Part shown: piece after piece, positions 35,954-47,235 of the stretch
Numbering within the stretch: position 1 is the first letter of the stretch
Layout: each line of letters starts with the position of its first letter
From: Eutypa lata
Lineage: Eukaryota; Ascomycota; Sordariomycetes; Xylariales; Diatrypaceae
NCBI GenBank assembly: GCA_022661535.1
Contig: JAKULF010000006.1
Coordinates: forward strand, 1,235,001 to 1,299,000
Length of the DNA stretch: 64,000 nucleotides
Direction of reading: 5' to 3'
Notes under the pieces: model-generated
What the model saw: only the letters and a program-made list of their open reading frames with translations
Database searches by the model: none
Told to the model about the DNA's origin: nothing
Position numbers and translations under genes: made by a program

Positions 35954-37246
35954 CTATGTAGCATTTGAAATGTTTAGGTATTGGGTGTACGACTCGTTTG
36001 CAACACCAAGACAAGTACCGGTGAAATTATATACCCGGATCTCATCTGTCCTGTTCACATCGAGGCCATTCCAATTAGTAGATGCGAGTCCAAAGTTGGA
36101 CTTACCAGGAGCAACAGAGACAACTTCCAATTCCTCTGTCGCGCACGCATCCAGATCTGCGCCTTCGCCAGGGCCGCTAGTATACCGTCCACATGGCGTC
36201 TTCCGAGTCTCGACACAAGCGAAAATGAGAAGTAGTGTTCCAAGTGCCATTATTGCAATAGTGTATATCTTGTACCACAGAGACGATATACATGGTATGA
36301 TCGTCGTGGTATGGCCAGTAGCAAAGTAGCAAGAGCAGATAAGGGCTGTCGCAGAGGCGAAGCAGAGATAGCCCACAGTGAGTAGGAAGGAGGTTGTTGT
36401 AAATGTCGTGGAATAGATGTCGCTTGCCGATTTCGTCCACTGTCCCATGTATAGGATACATGTTGTAGACATCGCTAGCACCGGGAGGATGTATAACGCA
36501 CGAAAAATTCTGCTAGGCCAGAAGGTAGCTGGTCTGAACTTCTCCTGGTATGGATTAGAGGAATGCGCGCCCTCTATCAGAAGACTATCAAGGGAACTCC
36601 TATTAGCCTGTTCCACTCCACAATCAGGCCAGGTGCCACCATCGGAGTCGTTAATGACCTGGGGTGCATTATAAGAATAATCGTCCGTCAACCAAAATGC
36701 GGAGAATAGTCGCAGAAGCCCCAAGATTGCTAGGGGAAAGAAGACGGTGTCAACCCCAACCCAATGCACGAAACTGTCAGCTGCGCGCGTTGTGCGCAGC
36801 CCGATTACAAGAGGTATTCCTGCTTGGAGCCCCTGCAGCGTTACGATGATAGTCTTAGCCATCTCCCGAGAGAAAAGCGCAACCCTCGCGGGCAGGTGCG
36901 TACAGTACGGTAGAGACGCGCCGATCATGGCCTCAGAGCCGTCCCATCCCCGAGATGTCCAGAACAACGCATTGGTTGCTGCTGTATCGGCCTGGTTCCA
37001 AGACCTAGCCCGGATGCGACGGTCCGTGACCATGCCATACCGCCAGATGATCGAGGTTGGGTTGTAGTGACAGATGCTGTCGTGCCATCTTGGGCGGTTG
37101 CTACTTAGGTATGAGATTCGAGGCACACCGGCAACAATATGTGCAATTAGAGGTGCCAGACCGAGGGTCAGAATGGATATCCAGTCGGAGAATGAGATGT
37201 CCTGGCTTTGGTAAGTAAGGGGTAGAACAAGTGGTGTGCTAAACAT
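35954..37246 (-). CDS. Multi-pass fungal integral membrane protein (unknown function)
   Basis: A single open frame of 430 residues with an ATG in AAAATG context. A hydrophobic helix near residues 25-42 (LTLGLAPLIAHIVAGVP) is followed by a conserved-looking loop, RPRWHDSICHYNPTSIIWRY, then RRIRARSW. At least five more hydrophobic segments lie between residues 130 and 350 (for example FFPLAILGLLRLFSAFW, FLLTVGYLCFASATALICS and IYTIAIMALGTLLLIFA). The C-terminal 80 residues are polar with potential N-glycosylation sites. The RPRWHD...NPTSIIWRY pattern recalls a widespread uncharacterised fungal membrane family. It is convergent with the dead polyketide synthase and, unlike it, fully open, so it is either functional or only recently silenced. 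Confidence 0.7.
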   Translation of the reverse strand: MFSTPLVLPLTYQSQDISFSDWISILTLGLAPLIAHIVAGVPRISYLSSNRPRWHDSICHYNPTSIIWRYGMVTDRRIRARSWNQADTAATNALFWTSRGWDGSEAMIGASLPYCTHLPARVALFSREMAKTIIVTLQGLQAGIPLVIGLRTTRAADSFVHWVGVDTVFFPLAILGLLRLFSAFWLTDDYSYNAPQVINDSDGGTWPDCGVEQANRSSLDSLLIEGAHSSNPYQEKFRPATFWPSRIFRALYILPVLAMSTTCILYMGQWTKSASDIYSTTFTTTSFLLTVGYLCFASATALICSCYFATGHTTTIIPCISSLWYKIYTIAIMALGTLLLIFACVETRKTPCGRYTSGPGEGADLDACATEELEVVSVAPGKSNFGLASTNWNGLDVNRTDEIRVYNFTGTCLGVANESYTQYLNISNAT

Positions 37247-38606
37247 TTTTGCTCTTGCCAGTGCTGTCAGGTAGCGGATTCATGAAGGGACTCTGAGGCG
37301 AAAATGCATTATGGGAGCATCATGCTTTGAAGGGGTGGTTTGTTGGGATTAAGAGACACTTTGAAGGTTATTGTGCAAGAAGCTGGGAAAGGGGGGGGGG
37401 ATCTTAGGTAAGATGAAGACATGTTGAGTAAAACCGCCCCCGACTTGCAGATCGCCTTAGATGCTCCCTCCAATCAAACTTACGGATTGAGAATTTAACG
37501 GAAAGGCTAAGTTTCAGCCACGCAATTGGTAGCCTATCGACCATTGATGATTGCGTGCCATTCAGCTTGGAGCTCTGGTGGGCTGAAATGCTTAAATATG
37601 CTAGTTCCCGGCCCATGGGCTTTAAACACGGGCTTCGGCGAATGACACATTCAAACTCTGGTACTTGATTCGGTATGGGCACACAAGATGCAACCAGTTA
37701 TCCAAGCAATTATAATGAGTTGTCTGGTTGTATAATTGAGTGGCTAAATTACGCTGTCAAGTTGTTATAGGTAATGGACTACTGTCATAGCCCAAGGGGC
37801 TGTGATATGTCCTCTTCCACTGCCTCAATGTAACGAGAGATGTCACTTGGTCGGCGTAGATGCGGTGAGCGGTACCATCCCGTTACACAACGAGTTATTT
37901 ATATTCAACTGAGCGTAGGTTATGTAAGTGCGATCTGAAATTGTTGACAGCAAGAAGCATCTCTTATTGCTCCACCGACACAGCACTCATTATAGACTTT
38001 ATACATCGAGTGACCGTGGTTAGTTTGGACTGGCACGGTATCAGCTTATAAAATGAATTGGGGGCCTTTAAAATTCCAATGTTACTTTAAGATGCTTACC
38101 CCTTTTCGATAATATAAACGAAGTACATAGCCTAGCGGTAAGGTAATGAGGCAAGGTCTGCTGTATCACCGAGGGATTAAAAGAAACGTTTTCTCTTGCG
38201 CGTTTATGCAGCTTAACATGGCTTAATTAAAACGAGAAATAAATATTTTTGATAGAGAAGAGTCTGCAGCTTCTACTATTAGTACCTAGGTACATCCATA
38301 GTCTGGTCTCAAAAGCGATGTACCGGGCTGCCGGGCTAGCTAAAACTCATGTACATGCTGCAGCAGGCAGCTTACAAGCAGCTCACGTGACTTCCCCACA
38401 TATACGCTGCACCAAGTCTAGGTACATGTAACTGGGCGCCCTTTCGCTTAACTACCTAATGACAACGAGGTTGATGCCTCAGGTAAGCAGCTGCTACCTG
38501 AGAGATATTGCTTAAGCTTCATCCCAGCTCTATATCCAGACGAAGTGCATACCTACCTCGGAATAGGCAAAGATGATATGCTTTGCAGCAGCCGTGAATC
38601 GCTTTA
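37247..38606. other. Intergenic region, nothing recognised
   Basis: About 1.36 kb. A 92-codon minus-strand frame at 37,404-37,682 has no recognisable motif and is not called as a gene. Confidence 0.5.
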
Positions 38607-40055
38607 ATGGAGGCATTTCTTAAGGGAACGAAGAGGAAAGCACCCGGCTTGGAAGAATCGGATCCAGACGACGAATCAACCGATGTCAAGCTAGCCACCT
38701 TATCATCTTTGTTCGCGGATATAAGCCAAGAGGCTCTACTCGAGACACTACTCGCTCACGATGGATCCGTCGAGGCGGCTTCGTCGTCTCTGACGGACGG
38801 ACAATCGGACTCCTCTCCGAGGAAGGTGCTAGCGAAAGGCGCTATTGGGTCTCAAACCTCCCTCAGGCTCTTTGCATCCAGACCTCGAGATCCTGACCCA
38901 TCGGTGTCACCTAAAAAGCCTCGACTACTTTCTAAGAAGGGAACTACTCTTCACTTGTATGATCCTGTTGACGTAGCGGAGCATACACCATGCAGTGTCG
39001 TCCACAACTTCTTGCCACAAGAAGAAGCCAACGCTCTTCTGGAGGAGATGTTGAGGGAGTCGGATACGTTCGAGAAGATTACTTTCAAGCTGTTTGACAG
39101 TGTCGTCTCCAGTCCTCACACTTCGACCTTCTACGTTGAGACGCAGGCGGAGCTCAATACGCAGATGCACGATTATTTCTACAATGGTGCGAAGCTGACA
39201 GTGAGTGTTTTCTGATGCATTGCGATCTTCTTATAAATGATAACATATGTTTTATGATGTCTTAATCATAGTTGCGCGTTAGCCAGCGATGCTGATCGTG
39301 AGTAGGATGTCCGCAAGATCACGCCCCAGTTGATACGGGTGAAACCAAGAGTGCAGGCGGCTGTCAACGCAGAGATCCAACATCGCATCAAGACCAAATA
39401 TCCCAATGGGGAGAAACTCAAGTTCCAGTCTCCGCGTGAATGGACGCCGAATTCCGCGTTCGTCAATTGCTACAACGGCCCGCAGGAGAGCGTCGGCTAC
39501 CACAGCGACCAATTGACATATCTTGGGCCGCGAGCCATCATCGGATCACTCTCGCTCGGTGTAGCTCGAGAGTTCCGCGTCAGGCGCATCATCCCCAGAG
39601 ATGACAGTAACAACGCAGCAGAAGATCCCGACGCCGAAGGGCAGATATCCATACACCTGCCGCACAATTCGCTTCTCGTCATGCACGCCGAGATGCAGGA
39701 GGAGTGGAAGCATAGCATTGCGCCCGCCCAAGCGATCGACCCGCACCCGATCGCGGGGAATAGGAGGATCAACGTCACCTACCGCGACTACCGGGCTGTG
39801 TTCCACCCGAAGCACACGGCTAGGTGCAAGTGCGGGATCCCTGCCATCTTGAGGGTGGTGCAGAAGAAGAGAGAGAATCACGGCAAGTACTTCTGGATGT
39901 GTCACGGTGGGAATGTGCCTGGGAAGCAGAATTGCAGCTTCTTCGAGTGGGCCGAGTTCGATGACGATGGGAACCCGAGTTGGGACAAGGATCGCTATCG
40001 CAAATCTCTATCTAAGCCTATGTCTATGGGCAGCAATAGACAATCGGAAACATAA
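38607..40055 (+). CDS. CUE-AlkB-GRF protein: AlkB-like 2-oxoglutarate/Fe(II) dioxygenase
   Basis: Two exons, 38607-39200 and 39306-40055, with a 105-bp phase-0 intron, encode 447 residues. Residues about 28-62 (LATLSSLFADISQEALLETL) look like a CUE ubiquitin-binding domain. The AlkB fold follows, with HSD at about residues 264-266, the second iron His near 334 (EWKHSI) and the NRRINVTYRDYR block near 350-361 holding the 2-oxoglutarate Arg. A C-terminal GRF zinc finger (about residues 370-412) has CKC, FWMC and NCSFFEW. AlkB enzymes remove alkyl groups from DNA or RNA bases, and GRF fingers bind single-stranded nucleic acid, so a DNA-repair role in the nucleus is likely. CUE and GRF flanking an AlkB core suggest ubiquitin-directed recruitment. 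Convergent with the next gene, 162 bp apart. Confidence 0.88.
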
Positions 40056-40217
40056 GTACAGCTGCTTTTGAGCGCAATGCGCATTTGAAATATGTGTGAA
40101 CGAACTTAAGCATGCTATGGGGTGGGACACTGAGAAATACCATCTTCAACAAAGGATAGGTGATACGTTTCCCATCTATCTAGTAGCCCCCCTCCAGCTT
40201 CTCGTTTTTGAAACCGT

Positions 40218-41411
40218 CTACGGCTGCGGCTCAACGAAGAACGGCGGCCTGTCATAACCTTCCGATCGAACAACATTCAGGTCCTTCACATCTACGCCAT
40301 CTATGAGCCTCAGGTTGATCGCCCTGATGTTGGATTTCTCCAGATAGAAAGTCCTATACCCCTCTGGAAACTGGGCAAGCTGTTCGTCCGTTACAGGCAT
40401 GGGCTCGTTCCCCACCGCGATTCCACAAATCTTGCAAAAGGTCTTGCCCCAGGCATGCAACCCAAACGTGTACACGCTTTGGTTCTCTCTGCCCTGGATT
40501 TCCACCTGGTCCTTGGTGGGGTAGATCCACATACAACCGTTCTGCATTCCCGTCAGTTAGTCTGGGGGGTTTCCTGAAGTGTGATAGGCGATGCGACGTA
40601 CTCTGCCGCAACTGCTACAGTTGCATTCAAAGATGGGAGCGCTGTTTGTCTTGTCGAGCGGCTTGGACTTGACAGCTACTCTAACCGCACCGCAGTGACA
40701 GCTTCCCGTGTAGATCTTGCCCCCTTCTACTTCACCATTCGGTTCCGAGCCAGTGTACTCATGTGGGTGGTATGGCGGCGGGTATGAAGCACCGTCGATT
40801 CTAGTATTGGGTAAGCAAAGCTCTTATTAGCCTCATCTCATATAAACCAGCATTGCATCTGCAACACTTACGGGGTTGTCTTTATCTTCCAAACATCAAT
40901 GCCTTGGCCATGCTGAATGGTTCGCAACTGTGTTTGTTAGTTTATCTGCTTAGTATGATGCAAAGGGTGCCAATGAGACTCACATTTAAACCTGTTAGAG
41001 GCTCTTGCTCTTCGCCATCCTTCGGAGGCTGTACATTGGCTGTGATCACGAGGCAGATACCACAAGTTGGACAGAACTATATGTATCCTCGCACAGTTAG
41101 TAAGCTAGATAATAATTGCACGAACAGAAACGTGCACAGCTGGTATTCCTCGCGCCGTGTGTATAACCGACCTTGTGATTGAACACGTTCCTGCCAAACG
41201 TGTAATTAGTCAGGGTCTCTGGGTCTCCTTTGAGGAACTTTGGAGGGACCGGAAATGCCAAGATAGCGCCTCTCCTGGAACAAACACTACAGTTGCACTC
41301 TGTCGCTTTCTCTATCACTTCGGGCAACTCGACATCATATATGTAGGCCCCGCAGTGGCAGCTTCCACGGTAGGTCTTAAGTGGTGCTTGGGACGTTGAT
41401 TCAGCAGCCAT
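40218..41411 (-). CDS. Protein with two GFA/CENP-V zinc domains
   Basis: Five exons: 41411-41172, 41076-40984, 40927-40872, 40800-40602 and 40541-40218. The introns are 95, 56, 71 and 60 bp, and the product has 303 residues. The first domain has GSCHCGAYIYDV, ECNCSVC and, after intron 1, FCPTCGICL. The second has GSCHCGAVRVAV, ECNCSSC and FCKICG. These are the zinc-binding Cys sets of the glutathione-dependent formaldehyde-activating (GFA) / CENP-V fold. Most family members have one domain of about 130-150 residues, so this is an internal duplication. Intron 1 would use an unusual donor, GTCGGT; the other introns are canonical and all phases agree. Substrate unknown; formaldehyde or another glutathione adduct is possible. 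Cytosolic location is inferred from the lack of a signal. Confidence 0.85.
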
Positions 41412-43291
41412 TTTTGGAATGTGTACTAATAAATAGGTGGTCTGGTTATATGTTGGTCTTGAGAGAATGAATACAACACTATCTTATAAGGTTGAAAACT
41501 GGTGTATAGGATGGAGAAGAAGTGAGGGGGACTGATCAACCCTCGAAGGAGGGGTGACACTTATATATGCATATGGCATACATGCTATAGAAATCGAGTG
41601 AGCGACTGTCAGCGTGCATTTCCAGCTGCTTGCCAGCGTTGAAAGCCACTGGGTTGTTCAGCTCGCTCGCGTATTAGACGGTGAATGCTTTCCGCCCTGG
41701 TAAGGTAGCTAGCATTGCTTCGCTCCTCAAATCCTTCTCTATCTCCGCCTATTGCATACTAGAGGCTAATGACCACCTAAGTAGGTAGAACCGCGAGGAT
41801 TCATGCATGAACACGCGATGATTGGTTATACCCCGCCCCAGCGGCTGTGGAGGGCGCATTCCGGCGCGATAATGCCACGCTATCAGGTGACTCATATGCA
41901 GGTTTCATGTATGTAAGTTATGTATTTTATTTTACTACGTCCTATTTACCTACTTAACTAGGAGAGTATGGAGTAATAATTAAGTAGTTAATAGATATCT
42001 CGGCTTGTTGAATAATGCCGTGTCCGATTAACCCCTGAAGCAGCTTCGTTATTTATTCTTACGAGAGTGCCGCCATGTCTTCTCCGGACCCCGGATGGAA
42101 CTCAGCGGCACCGTTCATGGACCTGACCCGCCTTGCATCAAGTTCCGGTAGTGGGCTTGGTATCTAGTAATAGTCCTTACGACACGTATTTATCACCTGA
42201 CTAGAGATTTGAATATACAGTTATATATACTATGATTAACTTAATATAAATATTAAAACTTTTGCTTTATTAACCTCGTAGATTAAATCCCGTGAGACGA
42301 AGATAACCATAAGAATCTTATGCCCCTTAACGGGAACGGATCGGGAGCTAAGATCTCGGGGAGTTTGTTAACCAATCAAAAGATCCCAACCCTAGAATTT
42401 GTTTCACACATCCACCATCATCATAAAGCTGATTTGATTTAACACTTCAAAAGAGTAGAAACATCTCTTAATTGACAGGTGAAAACCAATGAAGGAGTGA
42501 GTTCCCTTTACGATGCTGTGCAATTACGCCATTAAATAATTCATATCCTACGAAATCTATTGATGTCCACGTTTATGAAATTCTCTGGATGTGTTAATCA
42601 AATCACAACATGCATTAGCAGGCCCCTGCCCGTTCATACGTTAAAAAGTTGGCTGGGCGCGCAGTAGTTACTAAAGCCAACCCACTTTGCTGCTGCCAGC
42701 CTCCCCCAATATGCTATCGATTTGACTGTGAAGATGATACCACCCTCGTCGTCATCGCCATTGCTACCCTTCTTCAACCTTCCCTCCTTCGCGTCAAAGT
42801 CCCTCATTTGCATCGTGACATACTAGTGGCATAGCATGGGTTATTGTTTTACGAGCTCAGATTATTGATTGCAAATATCACTCAAAACTAGTGACAACTT
42901 TCAATTCACATGCAACCGAGTCATCACTTTCTACCTACATGTAGGTAGTTAAATACGAAGTACATCCATCGCCGTTGCCCAGACACCCAATCCGATCAAT
43001 TAAAACTCGCGCCCACGGAGCGCGCCAGCCGCCCCCGACGCACAGCTTAAGAGCCTTATCCGCACTCACACATACATACCTACTTACTTACGTACCTCTT
43101 TCTATCCCACGAGGCTACACACCTGCGGGATTCGAGCGTGATCACATGCCATCGACCCCTCTCCATCTGAATCATTTAACCTTAGAAGACGAGAAAGCAA
43201 AACGTTGTTCTAGAATTGGCAGTTTTGACAAACCAAGAGGACCGGTATTCAATTAGCACGCCAACACACAAAACCAACCACTGCCGCCATC
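41412..43291. other. Long intergenic region, nothing recognised
   Basis: About 1.9 kb between the start of the GFA gene and the start of the next gene, so it holds two divergent promoters. The short open frames here (for example 42,649-42,834) lack motifs. Confidence 0.5.
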
Positions 43292-44425
43292 ATGGCACCA
43301 CTCCCGCCGCCGCGGGTCCCGCCCGACGTCGGTGGCGGTGCGCACGGCGACAGCATCCTATCAGCCCTTATCCGACGAACTCCGCTCTTCCTCTCCTCGA
43401 TGCCATCAATCCTACACGACCACATCAACCATAACAACAACCGCGACACACCCCCTCTCGTCCCCCGCCTCGCGACAGGTGTCGACGCCGTCCCAAAAGG
43501 GTACGGCAACTCACAATCGGGACCGGCACCAGGCGTCGTGGCAGGGATCGTGCTGGGATCCGTAGCCGGGTTCCTGCTCCTGCTATGGCTGATATACTTC
43601 TGCGTGAACATGGGCTCCGGGCCGGGAGTGCTCGAGACGGGATCCGTGAGCGGCGTGACGAGCGGCGTAACAGGCGTAACAGGCATGACGGGCGTGACGA
43701 GCCGGTCGGGCGGTCGGTATGCCGGCTCGTCGTCCGTCGTGTCGCGGCACTCGAGGCCGCGGAAGTTGTCGCGATCTCGGGCAGGGGGGGAAGGCGGGTC
43801 GCGCCGCAACAGCAAGCACCTTTCGTCGTCGCGGTCTCCCTCGGGCCGTCATCATCATCGCCGTGGCATGCGCGAGGTCCTCGAGATCCGACGGAATGGC
43901 GGTGGTGGTAGTCGTGGTCCTCCTGCCCCTCCTCTTCCCCCGCAGTCGAGGCAGCGCAGCCCAGAGGTCGACCAGATCATAGTCGAGGAGGAGCACTCGG
44001 ACATCTCTCTGCATGCGCACGCACGGCCCCGTGCATCGCGGCCGCCGAGTCGAGGTCCGCCTGCGCCGCCTGCGCCTGCACCGCCACCGGCCCCGCCCAT
44101 GCCGCCGCCTCTGGGAGGGGGCGGACGGCCGCGCCCGCCGCCCGCGCATCACCACGACATCTCGAGCTCTGACGAGGACGATGAGATTGTCGTTCTGGAG
44201 GAGAACAGCACGCCGCCGCGACAGCGGGACCATCGGGGTAGCAGGGTCAGCGGTCGCAACACCAACACGAATACGACCAGTCGCCGGAGCAGTGGTAGCT
44301 ATTACCGCGATGTGGATAACCCGTACCGCTATAGTGGTGGCGGAGGTGGAGGTGGTGGTGGTGGTGGCGATGGGCCCTCGCGGAGCGGTGGCCGGAGAGG
44401 GAGCTCGTCGAGGAGGTATTCTTGA
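43292..44425 (+). CDS. Single-pass membrane protein with Pro/Gly/Arg-rich cytoplasmic tail (unknown function)
   Basis: A single exon of 377 residues. The N-terminal 80 residues are polar and lack a clear signal peptide. One transmembrane helix at about residues 81-106 (PGVVAGIVLGSVAGFLLLLW) is followed by a long low-complexity region: a degenerate GVTG repeat at about 115-136, Ser/Arg-rich text, His runs, proline stretches (PPAPPAPAPPPAPPMPPP), an acidic SSSDEDDEIVVLEE patch and a polyglycine run near the end. The arrangement resembles fungal single-pass proteins proposed as wall or surface sensors, but I do not recognise a specific family. The proline tracts could bind SH3 or WW domains (inference). 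ATG context is CATCATGG; no intron is needed. Confidence 0.75.
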   Translation: MAPLPPPRVPPDVGGGAHGDSILSALIRRTPLFLSSMPSILHDHINHNNNRDTPPLVPRLATGVDAVPKGYGNSQSGPAPGVVAGIVLGSVAGFLLLLWLIYFCVNMGSGPGVLETGSVSGVTSGVTGVTGMTGVTSRSGGRYAGSSSVVSRHSRPRKLSRSRAGGEGGSRRNSKHLSSSRSPSGRHHHRRGMREVLEIRRNGGGGSRGPPAPPLPPQSRQRSPEVDQIIVEEEHSDISLHAHARPRASRPPSRGPPAPPAPAPPPAPPMPPPLGGGGRPRPPPAHHHDISSSDEDDEIVVLEENSTPPRQRDHRGSRVSGRNTNTNTTSRRSSGSYYRDVDNPYRYSGGGGGGGGGGGDGPSRSGGRRGSSSRRYS

Positions 44426-45031
44426 GGAATATGATGATGAATGAGGTATGAATGAAGAAAAAAAAGAGAGGAAAAACAGAAGAAAGAAATTGATGCATAA
44501 CTCTTATGACGTAATTGTTCTAAGAGAAAGGATATACATGTTGGTTTATACGAGGGAATTGTTCTATATGGCCATCCTGGACAAATGCCACGATATGCGA
44601 AGTTTACGCATGGGATGCGTTGTGTAATGAGGGACATTGTGTGTATATGGCAAGGATGATGAGCCGACTGACTTGACTTTGAATCAAGCACCGGGCTTCT
44701 TACGTAGTTACTAGTCTTTTGTATGATATAATACCCGGAGTATATTTGACTCCATCTTTTTATTCGATTTAATATAGCTTATATTAACTTCATGGGGGCG
44801 GAAAACATCTCTTTCTGCTTATACAAGAGTTTGTATTGTGTATTATTTGCACAGCTATTTGTGTAGTGTGCGGGTAGTGTATCCCTATATCTCATGTATC
44901 TTCAACTAGCCCGTAAGTTCTCCTACCTTACACATCTTGTTGGATATCAACCACGAATCACGGTTGTACTTCATATCACCGGCCTAACAAGTTTTCCACT
45001 CCATCCAGTTATATTAGCTCTAACGTGTTGG
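44426..45031. other. Intergenic region between convergent genes
   Basis: Holds the 3' ends of the Pro/Gly-rich membrane protein and the sugar transporter. The purine-rich stretch at about 44,455-44,490 is part of the former's 3' region. Nothing else seen. Confidence 0.5.
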
Positions 45032-47235
45032 CTAATTGACCTTCTCAGAGCTAGAGTTAGGCTCCTTGTGATGGAACCCGTCATCCTCAGTCTGGGTCTG
45101 GTAGAGCTCGGGGAACGGCGGGACATCTCTGCGAAGGATCACCTTGCTAATGTACCACGGGAGCTTGTCCAGATAGTATCTCGCGTGGGAGCGGTTGCCT
45201 ACATCGAATACGGCATCCAGTTCCTCGAGTGTAAGGTTCTATCAATTATTGGTTAATGATATTGATTTCTTGGTTTAGAAAACGGCTGGTGAGGCCGTGG
45301 AAGGATACTACGCTTACCTTTGTTTCCGGGAGTAAGAAGTATGCATAGACGAAACCGAACAGGTTCCAGGCAGCATACCACGAGAAGGCGCCCTGTTCGC
45401 CAAAGGACTCCTGAAGCGCGGGCCAGGTCAGGGAGATGACGAAATTGAATAGCCAACAGGTAGCCGTGGCGAAGCTCATGCCCGTGTCGCGGATGTAGAG
45501 CGGGAAGGCCTCAGCAGAATAGGTGAAGGGGACGGGCCCCTCTCCGGGACTGTACACAACCATGAACAAGTAAATACCCGTGGCTACACAAGCGAGCTGA
45601 GCAGTGCCGGGCGGGATCCAGAATGAGAATCCGGTGAAGAACAAACAGATACTCATGAGGGGAAAGGTAGTCAGCAGCAAGTTACGCCTCCCGAACGTAT
45701 CGATGGTGTAGATCGCGGGGATGGCGAAGATGAAGTTCACAGCGCCCGTCCCAAGCGACACCAGCAGCGCCTGCGAGCGCCCGAAGTTGGCCGCTTCGAA
45801 GATGGCCGAGCTGTAGTACGCGATGACGTTGACGCCGCAGAACTGCTGCATGAACATGACGAAGAAGGACGACTGCGCCGCCCGCCGGTTGCGCCGGATC
45901 ATGAAGAACTCGTAGAAGATGGACCGCCGCTGCGACCGCTGCGACTCCTCGACTTCGAGCAGCTTCGCCGCGTAGTACATGTCTCGCGCCGCCTGGATCT
46001 CGGAGAAACGCAACATTTTGAGAGCCCCGAAGGCTTTGTCGAATTTGCCCTTCTCCATGTACCTGTTTTGGGAGGAACCTCGAGTTAGTCGCTGACTAGC
46101 TAGCTAATTATTAAGGAATTAATTACACCATGATGACTTACCATCGAGGGCTCTCAGGGCAGAAGTAGACCTGCATCATGACAAACAATGGCGGGATGGC
46201 GGTACTGGCCAACATCCACCTCCAGCTCGGATACGCAGCCCATGTCGGGACGGCAATATTCTGAAATGCGACAGAGACGACGAAGCCAAGCATGATGCCA
46301 AAGGCAGTCCACATCTGCCATTGCATAGTTAATGCTCCACGGATGGTCTTCGGAGTTGACTCTGCGGAATAGACCGGCGTGGTGCTAGACTTGGCTCCGA
46401 CAGCGAAACCCAGGAGGAAGCGACCGAGAAGCAGATTCCACCACCTAGAGTACTTATAGTCAGCATTGTCACTATTGGATAGGAGAGGGGAAGACTACAT
46501 ACGTGTGAGCAGCGGCCATCCAGAACGATGAGGCGAAAGAGATAAAACCTGATAATATATCAGTGTTTCTGCCATGTGAAATGAAATGACGCTGATACCT
46601 TACGTACAGCTAATGAAGATAGTTCCTCGACGGCCGAACGCTTTGTTCAATGGTGCATTTGTCCAACAACCGATCAATGCAGAGCATAAGTACGGGGCGC
46701 CATTTAGAAGGCCTTGTTGCCACACATCTGTGATTCCGAACTCTTCAAAGTAGAACTGCTGGGCGCCGTTGACTGCACTCTGGTCCATCCCTTGCACGAT
46801 AGCCGAACCTAATTGGGAACCAAAGTGTTAGTAATATATCTCTGGTCAGTCATGACTCCCTGCCACTATTGACTTACCAGCACAGAGCACACAGAGGAAG
46901 TAGAGCCTAAAGGGGTGCCTCCACTTGTGGACGATCTCATCGCGTAAGATCTGCTTCTCGCCCTCCGACAGGATCGAGATCTCCTCGAATGCATCCTCGC
47001 GATGCTGGACTCGTGCAATTAGGCCTCCCTTGTGGAAGGCTTCTCGGTGATCCTGGAGGCCCTTCAACTCGACCCATCTGTCAACGTCAGCTAGCACATC
47101 CGCTTCGGACAAGCCAATCATGGGATTGCGCAGCTTGGCGGCCACGGCGGTCTTGGGGCCTTGGTCGAGGTGCTGAGCGGTTCTCTGAGAGGAGCCATGC
47201 TCGGGAGCCTCGACGTCGGTCTTCGGTTCGGGCAT
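45032..47235 (-). CDS. MFS sugar transporter (sugar porter family)
   Basis: Six exons: 47235-46878, 46808-46608, 46548-46503, 46444-46142, 46062-45318 and 45238-45032. The introns are 69, 59, 58, 79 and 79 bp and all phases agree; the product has 619 residues. The N-terminal 110 residues are soluble. The transport core then has GMDQSAVNGAQ, a GRRGTIF loop, GRFLLGFAVGAKSSTTPVYS, PESPRW, QQFCGVNVIAYYSS, DTFGRRNLLL and PETK near the end, which together define the sugar porter family with about 12 membrane helices. It would import a sugar or related polyol or organic acid with protons at the plasma membrane. The long N-terminal extension fits the fungal STL1/lactose-permease-like branch rather than glucose transporters, so the substrate is open. 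The gene looks intact. Confidence 0.9.

Noticed and set aside
38125..38180. AGCCTAGCGGTAAGGTAATG, resembling the start of a tRNA
   Set aside because: No matching T arm or acceptor stem follows within 80 bases.
43583..44233. 216-codon minus-strand open frame
   Set aside because: Antisense of the Pro/Gly/Arg-rich membrane protein; Arg-rich composition is a by-product of the GC-rich codons.
44894..45256. 120-codon plus-strand open frame
   Set aside because: It is antisense to the last exon of the sugar transporter, whose splice sites and reading frame agree with the rest of that gene.
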